Assembly: GCF_049680855.1 (NCBI RefSeq) | Contig: NZ_JBMPGS010000001.1 | Coordinates: forward strand, 744,001-808,000 | Length of the DNA stretch: 64,000 bases | Direction of reading: 5' to 3' | Origin: Salinimicrobium sp049680855 | Lineage (GTDB): Bacteria; Bacteroidota; Bacteroidia; Flavobacteriales; Flavobacteriaceae | Shown: positions 24,925 to 33,295 of the stretch, one piece after another | Numbering within the stretch: the first letter of the stretch is position 1 | Layout: each line of letters begins with the position of its first letter | The notes under the pieces: model-generated | Database searches by the model: none | What the model was told of the DNA's origin: nothing | The model's input: only the letters and a program-made list of their open reading frames with translations | Translations under genes and position numbers: made by a program

Positions 24925-25030
24925 GAAATGGGCAGAGAATTAACTGTTCTTAGTACAGCTAAATTACAAAGCTAGTCTTGATTTTTTAAGAATGAGGAAA
25001 AAATTTCTAAACTTCTATTTTAGTTTTAGG

Positions 25031-25066
25031 TAAAAAAAATCCGGTGAGATTTTACCTCACCGGATT
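25031..25066 (-). terminator. Terminator of the gene at 25136-25348
   Basis: AATCCGGTGAG (25038-25048) and CTCACCGGATT (25056-25066) form a perfect 11-bp stem. On the minus strand it is followed by a run of eight T. Confidence 0.88.
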
Positions 25067-25135
25067 CCTCATGGTAGATCAACCTGTTCATAATTTCCTT
25101 ATCACACAATCTTTCCGGGTTGAACTACATGAAAT

Positions 25136-25348
25136 TTATGCTTTTTGTTCCTCCTCAACAGATATATAATCCTTATCTGCAGGGAGTATTTTATTAGTAA
25201 TTTTGGTTACACCCATGGCTATTAATACCGCGGTAACGATAAAAAATAAAAATTTCACCATCAGGCTATCACGCAGTACGTCGCTGTAAAAAGTGAGCAT
25301 AAGCTCGATCGCTAAAAATGCTATTTGAAAACTGACTTTTAAAAACAT
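25136..25348 (-). CDS. Small membrane protein, unknown function
   Basis: The 70-residue product has two hydrophobic stretches (about residues 6-20 and 29-48) and a charged C-terminus. No family is recognised. A strong dedicated terminator follows, supporting expression. Confidence 0.6.
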   Translation of the reverse strand: MFLKVSFQIAFLAIELMLTFYSDVLRDSLMVKFLFFIVTAVLIAMGVTKITNKILPADKDYISVEEEQKA

Positions 25349-25529
25349 ACCAAAATTCTTGTGGTTAAAGGTACACTGAAAACCAATAATTTGAAGCCTG
25401 TAAGAAATGATTTGACGAAAATTTAACGTGTTCCATTTTAAAGACTTCTCGTATTAGGTTAAATCTTCTATAAACAGGTGGCTGCTGTCTGCTGTGATTT
25501 GTAATTTATGCACCATAAACAATAATATT

Positions 25530-27038
25530 TTGAAAAAAGCTAAAAAGATTGGCATAAGTATCCTGGCTGTAGTTGCCGGAATTTTTCTCGCTTTATTCCT
25601 CCTGAGTAACTATGCTAAAAATAAGATAACATCAACGCTTGAAGAGGAAATGGGAGAAAACCTGCAATATGAAGAAGTGGATGTAAGCCTTATTTCCAGA
25701 AGGATCAAGTTTGAAAACCCGGAAATTATTTTTTCGGGAAATACGATCAATGCAGAAGAAATTTCGATTAATGGGATTGGGCTCTACCAATATTTAATGA
25801 ACAAGAAAATTAGGATTAATGATATTGAGCTGGCAAGTCCTGTGGTGACTTTTTCAGAAGCAAAAGATACAGCCGGTACTTCAGGCGATGCGAAAAAATT
25901 CAAGCAGGATATAAAAGTTGGTTCCTTTTCCATTGAGAATGGTGAAATAAGAACAGTCAAAAATGACACTTCAGAGACTCCTTTGTTTGCGCTACTTGAC
26001 AGCTTTAGGCTTTCAGATATTGTTGTTAATCCCGAAACCCTGGATCGAAAAATTCCGTTTGATTATAATTCCTATAGCTTTCGAGTCGATTCAGTGTATA
26101 TGGCATTGGATGATCAACATGATTTTTCGGTAGGACATCTTTCCAGTGAAAACGGTAGGATCAACCTGGAACGGTTCAGGATTCTTCCGAAGTATGACAA
26201 AGTGGAATTTCAGCGGCATATTCCTTATGAAAAGGACAGGTTTGAGCTGCTTGTGGAAAGTGTACAGCTGGATAGCCTTAGCTGGCGCTTTAAAAGTGAT
26301 AGTTTGCATATTGAAAATCCGCTTATGACAATTCGGGGAGCCGACCTGGAGGTTTATCGAAATAAACTGGTGCAGGATGACCCGAGAACCAAAACCCTCT
26401 ACAGTGAAAAGATTCGGAAAATGCCATTTAAGATAGATTTTGACAGCATTCATGTAGAGCGCAGTAAAATTGTATATGAAGAAAAGGTGAAGGAAGACAG
26501 GCCGCCGGGAAAGGTAAGTTTTCATGAAGTGGAAGCAGGGATTTCAAATATTTCTAATATGGGGTTGCAGGGTTCAAAATTAAAAACAGTGATAAATGCC
26601 AATGCTCTTTTTATGGATGTGACTCCGCTAGAAGTTGACTGGCAATTTGATATTGGCAATGAATGGGAATCGTTTAGCATTTCAGGGAATTTTGGAACCG
26701 TCCCAGCGAGGGCGATCAATGAATTTGTTAGACCTGCAATGAATGTGGAAGTGGAAGGGAATATCGATTATCTTGCTTTCTCTTATTCCGGAAATGATGA
26801 CAAAGCCCTTGGGGATGTGCGCATACAATATCGCGATTTCAGGGTGGTGATCCTGAAGGATGATGGTGAGGAGAAAAATTCCTTCTGGTCTAGTATTGCA
26901 AACCTTTTTATATCTAATAATGCAGTAGACGAAGATGTTGTGAACAAAGATCTTGAAGTCACACGGGATAAGAAAAAATCGTTCTGGAACTACGCCTGGT
27001 TAATGATTAGGGAAGGAGCGCTTGCCTCATTCCTCTAG
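25530..27038 (+). CDS. AsmA/DUF748-like envelope protein
   Basis: The product has one N-terminal membrane helix (about residues 9-29 from the TTG start) and a long periplasmic domain of repeated amphipathic strands (VDVSLISRRIKFENPEI, then DIELASPVVTF). This pattern, with the end SFWNYAWLMIREGALASFL, matches AsmA-like/DUF748 proteins, thought to move lipids along beta-groove structures or to limit outer-membrane biogenesis. A GTG at 25494 would add twelve unlikely residues; the TTG at 25530 gives MKKAKKIGISILAVV, a better membrane start. It is convergent with the universal stress gene. Confidence 0.72.
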   Translation: MKKAKKIGISILAVVAGIFLALFLLSNYAKNKITSTLEEEMGENLQYEEVDVSLISRRIKFENPEIIFSGNTINAEEISINGIGLYQYLMNKKIRINDIELASPVVTFSEAKDTAGTSGDAKKFKQDIKVGSFSIENGEIRTVKNDTSETPLFALLDSFRLSDIVVNPETLDRKIPFDYNSYSFRVDSVYMALDDQHDFSVGHLSSENGRINLERFRILPKYDKVEFQRHIPYEKDRFELLVESVQLDSLSWRFKSDSLHIENPLMTIRGADLEVYRNKLVQDDPRTKTLYSEKIRKMPFKIDFDSIHVERSKIVYEEKVKEDRPPGKVSFHEVEAGISNISNMGLQGSKLKTVINANALFMDVTPLEVDWQFDIGNEWESFSISGNFGTVPARAINEFVRPAMNVEVEGNIDYLAFSYSGNDDKALGDVRIQYRDFRVVILKDDGEEKNSFWSSIANLFISNNAVDEDVVNKDLEVTRDKKKSFWNYAWLMIREGALASFL

Positions 27039-27050
27039 TCACCAGTTTTA

Positions 27051-27881
27051 TTAGATCTTAAAGGTCACCACCGGCACTCCGGCGTGATTTACAAGATCTT
27101 CACTAATGCTGCCATTGAAGAAATGGGACAGTCCTTTTCGGCCATGCGTTGCGATGCCTACAAGATCGGCATTGATTTTCTTGGCGAAGTTCAGGATGCC
27201 GTCTTCTACTGAAGAATCGTTGTAAACGTGGAACTCGTAATTGTCAAAAGGCGTATCTTTCATGTAGTCCTGAAGATAATTATCGGTGTCTTCTGAAGTG
27301 CGGAATTCATTTGCTGTATTAACGAAGACGAGATGAAGTTTTGCTTTTACAAGCGCTGCAAATTCAACAACTTGCTGTAAAGCTTTTTTACCTTCGGGGT
27401 TTAAATTTGTGGCAAAAACAAAATTATCAGTTTTAAAATCCGGGCGATCCTTTTTTATGACCAGTACGGGAATATCAGACCGGCGAACAACTTTTTCGGT
27501 ATTGGAGCCTACAAACATTTCCTTGAAACCGGTTGCGCCCTGAGAACCCATTATGATGAAATCACAGTTGTGTTTTTTGCTGGTCTCCATAATGCCTTCA
27601 AAGGCCTGGTGAAATTGTACTGTTTCATGCGCGGTCACATTGTTTAAATAAGGCCTGGAAAGAATCTCGGAAAACCTCTTTTTGGCTAGTTTCATGAAGA
27701 AAAGAGCCTCCGGGAGATCACTGCTTCGAGTGTCTCCTACGGGATTAACCATGTCCATGGGTAATTCCAGCATGTGCAGGAGATAGATTTCGGCATCGTA
27801 TTTCTTTGCAAATTTTGCAGCAATTTTCAGGGCATTTTCAGCGTATTCAGAAAAGTCAGTTGGCACCAGGATTTTTTTCAT
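27051..27881 (-). CDS. Tandem universal stress protein (UspA-type)
   Basis: The 276-residue product has two Usp domains, both well preserved. The first has KKILVPTDFSEYAENAL and the ATP loop GSQGATGFKEMFVGSNTEKV near residue 114; the second has GIATHGRKGLSHFFNGSISE near residue 240 and ends in VPVVTFKI. It is a paralogue of 21591-22403. No Crp/Fnr-like palindrome was found at the equivalent promoter position. Confidence 0.9.
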   Translation of the reverse strand: MKKILVPTDFSEYAENALKIAAKFAKKYDAEIYLLHMLELPMDMVNPVGDTRSSDLPEALFFMKLAKKRFSEILSRPYLNNVTAHETVQFHQAFEGIMETSKKHNCDFIIMGSQGATGFKEMFVGSNTEKVVRRSDIPVLVIKKDRPDFKTDNFVFATNLNPEGKKALQQVVEFAALVKAKLHLVFVNTANEFRTSEDTDNYLQDYMKDTPFDNYEFHVYNDSSVEDGILNFAKKINADLVGIATHGRKGLSHFFNGSISEDLVNHAGVPVVTFKI

Positions 27882-27973
27882 GGAGAATTGCTAATTATGT
27901 ATGTTTGATTGAATTATGAATTTACAAATATTTTTTCATTTGGGAACTTGTTTTCTTTCTTGAGAAATATTAT

Positions 27974-27981
27974 TATATTTG
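27974..27981 (+). promoter_or_regulatory. -7 box of the rimP-nusA-infB operon
   Basis: TATATTTG followed by C matches TAnnTTTG. TTG at 27948-27950 is a -33 candidate with 23 bp spacing. Transcription would start near 27988, giving a leader of about 60 nt that contains the hairpin at 28008-28033. Confidence 0.7.
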
Positions 27982-28007
27982 CACCGTTGAAGCAAAAAAA
28001 GTATAGC

Positions 28008-28033
28008 GAGGGGACGAAAAGTCCCCTCTTTTT
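28008..28033 (+). terminator. Terminator-like hairpin in the rimP leader (possible attenuator)
   Basis: GAGGGGAC (28008-28015), loop GAAAA, GTCCCCTC (28021-28028) and five T form a strong intrinsic terminator 17 bp before the rimP start and downstream of the only promoter found. The preceding gene is divergent, so it does not end another transcript. Attenuation of the operon, possibly by NusA, is inferred. Confidence 0.75.
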
Positions 28034-28049
28034 ATAGTCAGAATAGGTG

Positions 28050-28511
28050 ATGTTAAGAGAAAGAGTAGAAAATTTGCTGCAGGAAGCTTTTGAAGAAAAT
28101 AATTCTTTATTTTTAATAGAGTTAAAAGTGGACAGCAAAAATCACATTTCGGTAGTGATAGATGGAGATGAGGGAGTGTCAGTAAATGATTGTATTGCTG
28201 TAAGCAGAAAGATCGAACACAACCTGGACCGGGAAGAGGAAGATTTTTCACTAGACGTTGCTTCTGCCGGTGTTTCCCAGCCATTAACCCAGCTTAGGCA
28301 GTATAAAAAGAATGTTGGACGTAAACTCTCTGTAATTACTGCGGAAGGTAAAGTAGAAGGAGAATTGGTTAAGGTGGAAGATGAAAAAATTACCCTTAAA
28401 TGGAAGGCGAGAGAGCCTAAGCCCGTCGGGAAGGGGAAAGTAACTGTAACCAAGGAAGCTGTGTTGCCGGTTGAAGAAATCAACGAGGCAAAAGTGATAA
28501 TAACATTTTAA
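28050..28511 (+). CDS. rimP: Ribosome maturation factor RimP
   Basis: The 153-residue product has the RimP layout: an N-terminal alpha/beta domain with VVIDGDEGVSVNDCIAVSR and a C-terminal SH3-like domain with VASAGVSQPLTQLRQYKKNVG near residue 70-95. It binds the 30S subunit and aids its maturation. ATG at 28050 is preferred over the GTG one codon upstream. It leads the operon rimP-nusA-infB, conserved widely in bacteria. Confidence 0.95.
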   Translation: MLRERVENLLQEAFEENNSLFLIELKVDSKNHISVVIDGDEGVSVNDCIAVSRKIEHNLDREEEDFSLDVASAGVSQPLTQLRQYKKNVGRKLSVITAEGKVEGELVKVEDEKITLKWKAREPKPVGKGKVTVTKEAVLPVEEINEAKVIITF

Positions 28512-28523
28512 CAGAATATAGAT

Positions 28524-29765
28524 ATGGAAAATATCGCGTTAATAGAGTCATTTTCGGAGTTTAAAGATGACAAGCTAATTGATCGTGTGACCTTAATGGC
28601 GATCCTTGAGGATGTGTTTCGAAATGCTTTGAAGAAGAAGTATGGCGAGGATGACAATTTTGACATTATTGTGAACCCAGACAAAGGGGATTTGGAGATC
28701 TGGAGGAACCGGGTTGTGGTAGCTGATGGAGAAGTGGAAGATCCAAACCAGGAAATTTCTCTTACAGAAGCACGTAAGATTGAACCCGATTTTGAGGTTG
28801 GTGAAGATGTATCTGAAGAGGTGAAGTTGATTGATCTTGGTCGACGCTCGATTTTAGCGTTGCGCCAAAACCTGATTTCTAAAATCCATGAACACGATAA
28901 CACCAATATCTTTAAGCATTTTAAAGAACTTGAGGGAGAGATATACACAGCAGAAGTACATCACATTCGTCACAGGGCAATCATATTGCTTGATGACGAG
29001 GGGAATGAAATAATCTTACCAAAAGACAGGCAAATCCCTTCAGATTTCTTCAGGAAAGGAGAAAACGTTCGGGGAATTATTGAGAGTGTTGAATTGAAAG
29101 GAAATAAGCCTGCGATTTTGATGTCAAGAACTTCTCCATTATTTTTGGAGAAACTTTTTGAGCAGGAAATTCCGGAAGTTTTTGATGGTTTGATTACTGT
29201 TAAAAAAGTGGTTCGTATTCCTGGGGAGAAAGCTAAGGTAGCAGTAGATTCTTATGATGACAGGATAGATCCTGTTGGAGCTTGTGTAGGGATGAAGGGG
29301 TCTAGAATTCACAGCATTGTGAGGGAGCTTGGAAACGAAAATATTGATGTGATCAACTTCACGACCAATAATCAGTTGTTGATTACCCGCGCCTTAAGTC
29401 CGGCAAAAATTACTTCATTAAAAATTGATGAAGAGAATAAAAGAGCTGAGGTGATGCTGAAGCCTGAAGAGGTTTCCAAAGCAATTGGACGTGGAGGTCA
29501 TAACATACGTCTTGCTGGCCAATTGACTGGTTATGAGATTGATGTGTTTAGAGAAGGTGTTGAGGAAGATGTTGAATTAAGAGAGTTTGCAGATGAGATC
29601 GAAGACTGGGTGATCGAAGAATTTTCCAAAATAGGCCTCGATACGGCAAAAAGTATTTTAGAACAGGATGTAGATGATCTTGTTCGAAGAACAGACCTGG
29701 AGGAAGAGACCATCAGGGATGTAATGCAGGTTCTTAGAGAAGAATTTGAAGAAGAAAATAAGTAG
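28524..29765 (+). CDS. nusA: Transcription elongation/termination factor NusA
   Basis: The 413-residue product contains the NusA N-terminal domain (about 1-125), an S1 domain (about 130-200, with GEIYTAEVHHIRHRAIILLD) and two KH domains (VGACVGMKGSRIHSIVRELG and AIGRGGHNIRLA). It lacks the long acidic C-terminal repeats of Proteobacteria, as usual for this phylum; about 60 C-terminal residues follow the second KH. It binds RNA polymerase and controls pausing and termination. 12 bp after rimP. Confidence 0.97.
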   Translation: MENIALIESFSEFKDDKLIDRVTLMAILEDVFRNALKKKYGEDDNFDIIVNPDKGDLEIWRNRVVVADGEVEDPNQEISLTEARKIEPDFEVGEDVSEEVKLIDLGRRSILALRQNLISKIHEHDNTNIFKHFKELEGEIYTAEVHHIRHRAIILLDDEGNEIILPKDRQIPSDFFRKGENVRGIIESVELKGNKPAILMSRTSPLFLEKLFEQEIPEVFDGLITVKKVVRIPGEKAKVAVDSYDDRIDPVGACVGMKGSRIHSIVRELGNENIDVINFTTNNQLLITRALSPAKITSLKIDEENKRAEVMLKPEEVSKAIGRGGHNIRLAGQLTGYEIDVFREGVEEDVELREFADEIEDWVIEEFSKIGLDTAKSILEQDVDDLVRRTDLEEETIRDVMQVLREEFEEENK

Positions 29766-29797
29766 AAATAAAAAGAGGTTAATTTAGAGGGCAATTT

Positions 29798-32608
29798 ATG
29801 GCTGAAGCAAAAACAATGCGATTAAATAAGGTACTACGCGAATTCAATATCTCGCTGGATCGTGCTGTGGAATTCTTGAATTCCCAGGGCCACGAGATAG
29901 AAGCGCGTCCTACCACGAAAATATCGGGAGAAATTTATCAGGTGCTTTCTGATGAATTTGAAACCGATAAGAGCAAGAAGGTCGCTTCAAAAGAAGTGGG
30001 TGAAGAGAAAAGGAAGGAGAAGGAAGAGCTTCGTCTTGCCAGGGAAAAAGAGCAGGAGGAGAAGCGCAAGCAAGAAGAGAAGCAGGATATTATTAGAGCC
30101 AAGTCCAGCCTGGAAGGCCCAAAACAGGTAGGAAAAATAGACCTCGATAAGAACACTGAAAAAACAGAAGAGCCTGCAGCACCTGAAAAAGAGGAGAAAA
30201 AAGAACCTGAACAGCCACAGGTAGAAACTCCAAAAGAGAAAGAGAAAGCGGAACCTGTTCAAAAGGAAGAAACGCCGACTCCTAAGGAGGAAAAGAAGGA
30301 AGAAACTCCTAAAAAAGCTCCTGAAGAAAAAGTGGAGCAGCCTTCAGTAAAAGAAACACCTAAGAAGGAAGAGCCTAAAAAAGAGGAGTTTAAAAAAGAA
30401 GAATCTAAACCTGAAGAGGTTAAGGAGGAAGTTAAGGAAAAGGAAGAACCAAAAGAAGAAGAGTCTTCTACGGTTACTACGAAGTATCAAAAACTTAGTG
30501 GGCCTAACTTCACAGGTGAAAAAATTGATCTTTCTCAATTCAAGAAACCTGTCAAGAAGAAAGATGAGAAAAAGGCAGATGCCGAAAAAGATAAGCGAAA
30601 GAAACGTCGCCGTAGAATAAGCAAAGATGTAAAAGGAGCGCCGGGTGGTGCCCAGGGCGGTGGAAAATCGCGCGGAAAAAGAACTAAACCTGTCACTAAA
30701 GAGGAGCCTAGCGAAGAAGAAGTGCAAAAACAAGTGCGTGAAACGCTTGAAAAACTTCAGGGTAAATCTAATAAAGGACGGGGTGCTAAATACAGAAGAG
30801 ACAAGAGGGATACCCACCGTCAAAGAACGGAAGAAGCGCAGCTTGAGGAAAGCAACAAGGTATTAAAGGTGACAGAATTTGTTACCGTGAGTGAGGTTGC
30901 AACTATGATGGACGTTCCGGTAACGAAGATTATTTCTGCCTGTATGTCACTTGGAATGATGGTTACAATGAACCAGCGCCTGGACGCTGAAACGCTTTCT
31001 ATTGTTGCCGATGAATTTGATTATGAAGTTGAGTTTGTAACAGCCGATCTTGAAGAAACCAAAGAAGAAGTTCCTGAAAATCCGGAAGATCTTGTAGAAA
31101 GAGCGCCAATTGTTACGGTAATGGGGCACGTTGACCACGGTAAGACATCTTTATTGGATTATATTCGTAAGGAGAATGTAATCGCCGGTGAAAGTGGTGG
31201 AATAACACAGCACATTGGAGCCTACGGTGTAGAGCTTGAAGGCGGACAAAAAATCGCATTTTTGGATACTCCGGGTCACGAAGCCTTTACCGCGATGCGT
31301 GCAAGGGGTGCCCAGGTAACTGATCTTGCCATTATCGTGATCGCGGCAGATGATGACGTGATGCCTCAAACGAAAGAAGCTATTTCACACGCGCAGGCAG
31401 CGGGTGTGCCAATAATATTTGCTATCAACAAATCTGATTTGCCTACGGCCAACCCTGAAAAGATCAAGGAGAAGCTGGCAGCAATGAATTTATTGGTAGA
31501 AGACTGGGGAGGAAAAATACAGTCACACGACATTTCTGCGAAAACAGGAATGGGTGTAAAAGAGTTACTTGAAAAAGTGCTTTTAGAGGCTGAAATTCTG
31601 GAATTGCAGGCGAACCCTAAAAAGCTTGCTACCGGGACTGTTGTAGAAGCGTACCTAGACAAAGGAAGAGGTTATATTTCCACTATCCTGGTGCAAACAG
31701 GTACTCTTAGGATTGGAGACTACGTATTGGCCGGGAAAAACAGTGGAAAGATCAAAGCAATGCACGATGAACGTGGAAATGAGGTCAAAGAGGCTGGTCC
31801 TTCAACACCGGTTTCTATCTTAGGGCTTGATGGCGCGCCACAGGCGGGTGATAAGTTCAAGGTGATGACAGATGAGCGTGAAGCGAAAGATATTGCTGCA
31901 AAACGAACACAGTTGCAAAGAGAGCAATCTGTACGTACACAGCGTCATATCACCCTTGATGAAATTGGTAGGCGTATTGCGCTTGGTGACTTTAAGGAGC
32001 TAAACATTATCCTTAAAGGTGATGTGGATGGTTCTGTGGAAGCACTTACAGATAGTTTCCAGAAACTTTCTACAGAAGAAATTCAGGTGAACATTATCCA
32101 TAAAGGAGTTGGTGCGATTACAGAAAGTGATGTGCTTCTGGCTTCCGCTTCAGATGCGATTATAATTGGATTTAATGTAAGACCTGCCGGAAATGCTCGT
32201 ATGGTTGCTGAAAAAGAGGAAATAGACATTAGAACTTATTCTATTATCTATGATGCGATCAATGACCTTAAAGACGCTATGGAAGGAATGCTTTCTCCTT
32301 TAATGAAGGAAGAAATTACCGGAAATGCAGAAATAAGGGAAATATTTAAAGTTTCTAAAGTTGGTAGTATCGCCGGATGTATGGTTACAGATGGAAAAAT
32401 CTACAGAAATTCTCAGGTGCGCTTGATACGTGACGGTGTGGTTGTTTATACCGGACTTCTAGCTTCTCTGAAGCGCTTCAAGGACGACGTGAAAGAAGTT
32501 TCTAAAGGATATGATTGTGGTCTTCAAATCAAGAACTACAATGATATTAAAGAAGGAGATGTTGTAGAGGCATTCCAGGAAGTCGCCGTTAAGAAGAAGC
32601 TGAAATAA
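29798..32608 (+). CDS. infB: Translation initiation factor IF-2
   Basis: The 936-residue product has a very long charged N-terminal region (about residues 60-350; many K, E and P) before the conserved core. GTPase motifs are GHVDHGKT near residue 445, DTPGHE near 491 and NKSD near 545. Later domains II-IV end in a C-terminal domain that binds initiator tRNA. The N-terminal low-complexity part is a feature of this lineage and is variable. Closes the rimP operon, 32 bp after nusA, with a terminator downstream. Confidence 0.97.
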   Translation: MAEAKTMRLNKVLREFNISLDRAVEFLNSQGHEIEARPTTKISGEIYQVLSDEFETDKSKKVASKEVGEEKRKEKEELRLAREKEQEEKRKQEEKQDIIRAKSSLEGPKQVGKIDLDKNTEKTEEPAAPEKEEKKEPEQPQVETPKEKEKAEPVQKEETPTPKEEKKEETPKKAPEEKVEQPSVKETPKKEEPKKEEFKKEESKPEEVKEEVKEKEEPKEEESSTVTTKYQKLSGPNFTGEKIDLSQFKKPVKKKDEKKADAEKDKRKKRRRRISKDVKGAPGGAQGGGKSRGKRTKPVTKEEPSEEEVQKQVRETLEKLQGKSNKGRGAKYRRDKRDTHRQRTEEAQLEESNKVLKVTEFVTVSEVATMMDVPVTKIISACMSLGMMVTMNQRLDAETLSIVADEFDYEVEFVTADLEETKEEVPENPEDLVERAPIVTVMGHVDHGKTSLLDYIRKENVIAGESGGITQHIGAYGVELEGGQKIAFLDTPGHEAFTAMRARGAQVTDLAIIVIAADDDVMPQTKEAISHAQAAGVPIIFAINKSDLPTANPEKIKEKLAAMNLLVEDWGGKIQSHDISAKTGMGVKELLEKVLLEAEILELQANPKKLATGTVVEAYLDKGRGYISTILVQTGTLRIGDYVLAGKNSGKIKAMHDERGNEVKEAGPSTPVSILGLDGAPQAGDKFKVMTDEREAKDIAAKRTQLQREQSVRTQRHITLDEIGRRIALGDFKELNIILKGDVDGSVEALTDSFQKLSTEEIQVNIIHKGVGAITESDVLLASASDAIIIGFNVRPAGNARMVAEKEEIDIRTYSIIYDAINDLKDAMEGMLSPLMKEEITGNAEIREIFKVSKVGSIAGCMVTDGKIYRNSQVRLIRDGVVVYTGLLASLKRFKDDVKEVSKGYDCGLQIKNYNDIKEGDVVEAFQEVAVKKKLK

Positions 32609-32625
32609 TTAAGTTATAAATATTG

Positions 32626-32654
32626 AAAAAGGACGCTTTTGGCGTCCTTTTTTT
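32626..32654 (+). terminator. Terminator of the rimP-nusA-infB operon
   Basis: GGACGC (32631-32636), loop TTTTG and GCGTCC (32642-32647), with A run before and T run after, 17 bp beyond the infB stop. Confidence 0.9.
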
Positions 32655-32676
32655 ATGCGTTAAAAGTGGGGAATAT

Positions 32677-33060
32677 TTAACTCCTTTCGGGTTTAAATCT
32701 AAACGCTGCCGGAAAGCTTTTCTTAACCTTAAGAAGGGCGCGATCTGCTTCAAGGCTGTTCCTGAAATTACCTACCCATACTTTATAATTTGGAGTTTCG
32801 TAAACTATTGTAGAGGGCCATTCTGTATAGAGGCTTCGGAATTCTTTGATCACCTCACTGGCTTTATTATTGTCGCCGGAAAATATCTGAATCCTGTAGC
32901 GGTCACCAATTCTACTTTCCTTACCCATCTCGGTTTTTATCTCCAGTAGGTGAGGAATCAAACTGTCCTGCTTTACCTGCACCCGTCCTTCCTGTGCAAA
33001 CCCTGAATATGCTGCTGTTGCCATTAATAAGGCTGCAGCCCAAATGTTCTTTCTAGTCAA
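32677..33060 (-). CDS. SPOR-domain periplasmic protein
   Basis: The product has a signal sequence ending near GFAQ and a C-terminal SPOR domain (RYRIQIFSGDNNKASEV and YKVWVGNFRNSLEADRAL). SPOR domains bind denuded glycan strands at the septum. The TTG at 33060 (MTRKNIWAAALLMATAA) makes a normal signal peptide; an upstream in-frame ATG at 33105 would add a basic extension and is less likely. Convergent with infB. Confidence 0.85.
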   Translation of the reverse strand: MTRKNIWAAALLMATAAYSGFAQEGRVQVKQDSLIPHLLEIKTEMGKESRIGDRYRIQIFSGDNNKASEVIKEFRSLYTEWPSTIVYETPNYKVWVGNFRNSLEADRALLKVKKSFPAAFRFKPERS

Positions 33061-33196
33061 AACGTTTTTATTTTTATAAATTTCTGAAAAACAAAAGTAT
33101 AACAATATATGTTAAAAGGTCTTTAGAGTTCTATTTAGAATAATTATAAATTACCCATTAACACTGCTCTCCATTCCTAAAATCGACTTTAAGTAT

Positions 33197-33204
33197 TACT
33201 TTTG
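33197..33204 (+). promoter_or_regulatory. -7 box of the ACIII-oxidase operon
   Basis: TACTTTTG matches TAnnTTTG, 91 bp before the actA ATG. No clear TTTG lies at the -33 position. Confidence 0.5.
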
Positions 33205-33295
33205 TCCGTAAATTTTTCGGTGCGAAAATATGATAAAAATCACGTTTTGATACTCTAAAAATCGTACCAAACAAGACGTTAATTCAACTTATAAT

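Noticed and set aside
27882..27975. Crp/Fnr-like operator for the second universal stress protein
   Set aside because: TTTGATTGAATTATG near 27903 does not form a proper TGA-N6-TCA palindrome and is too close to the start.
30344..30823. Long antisense frame inside infB
   Set aside because: It is a by-product of the K/E-rich low-complexity coding sequence, which gives open F/L/S-rich frames on the other strand.
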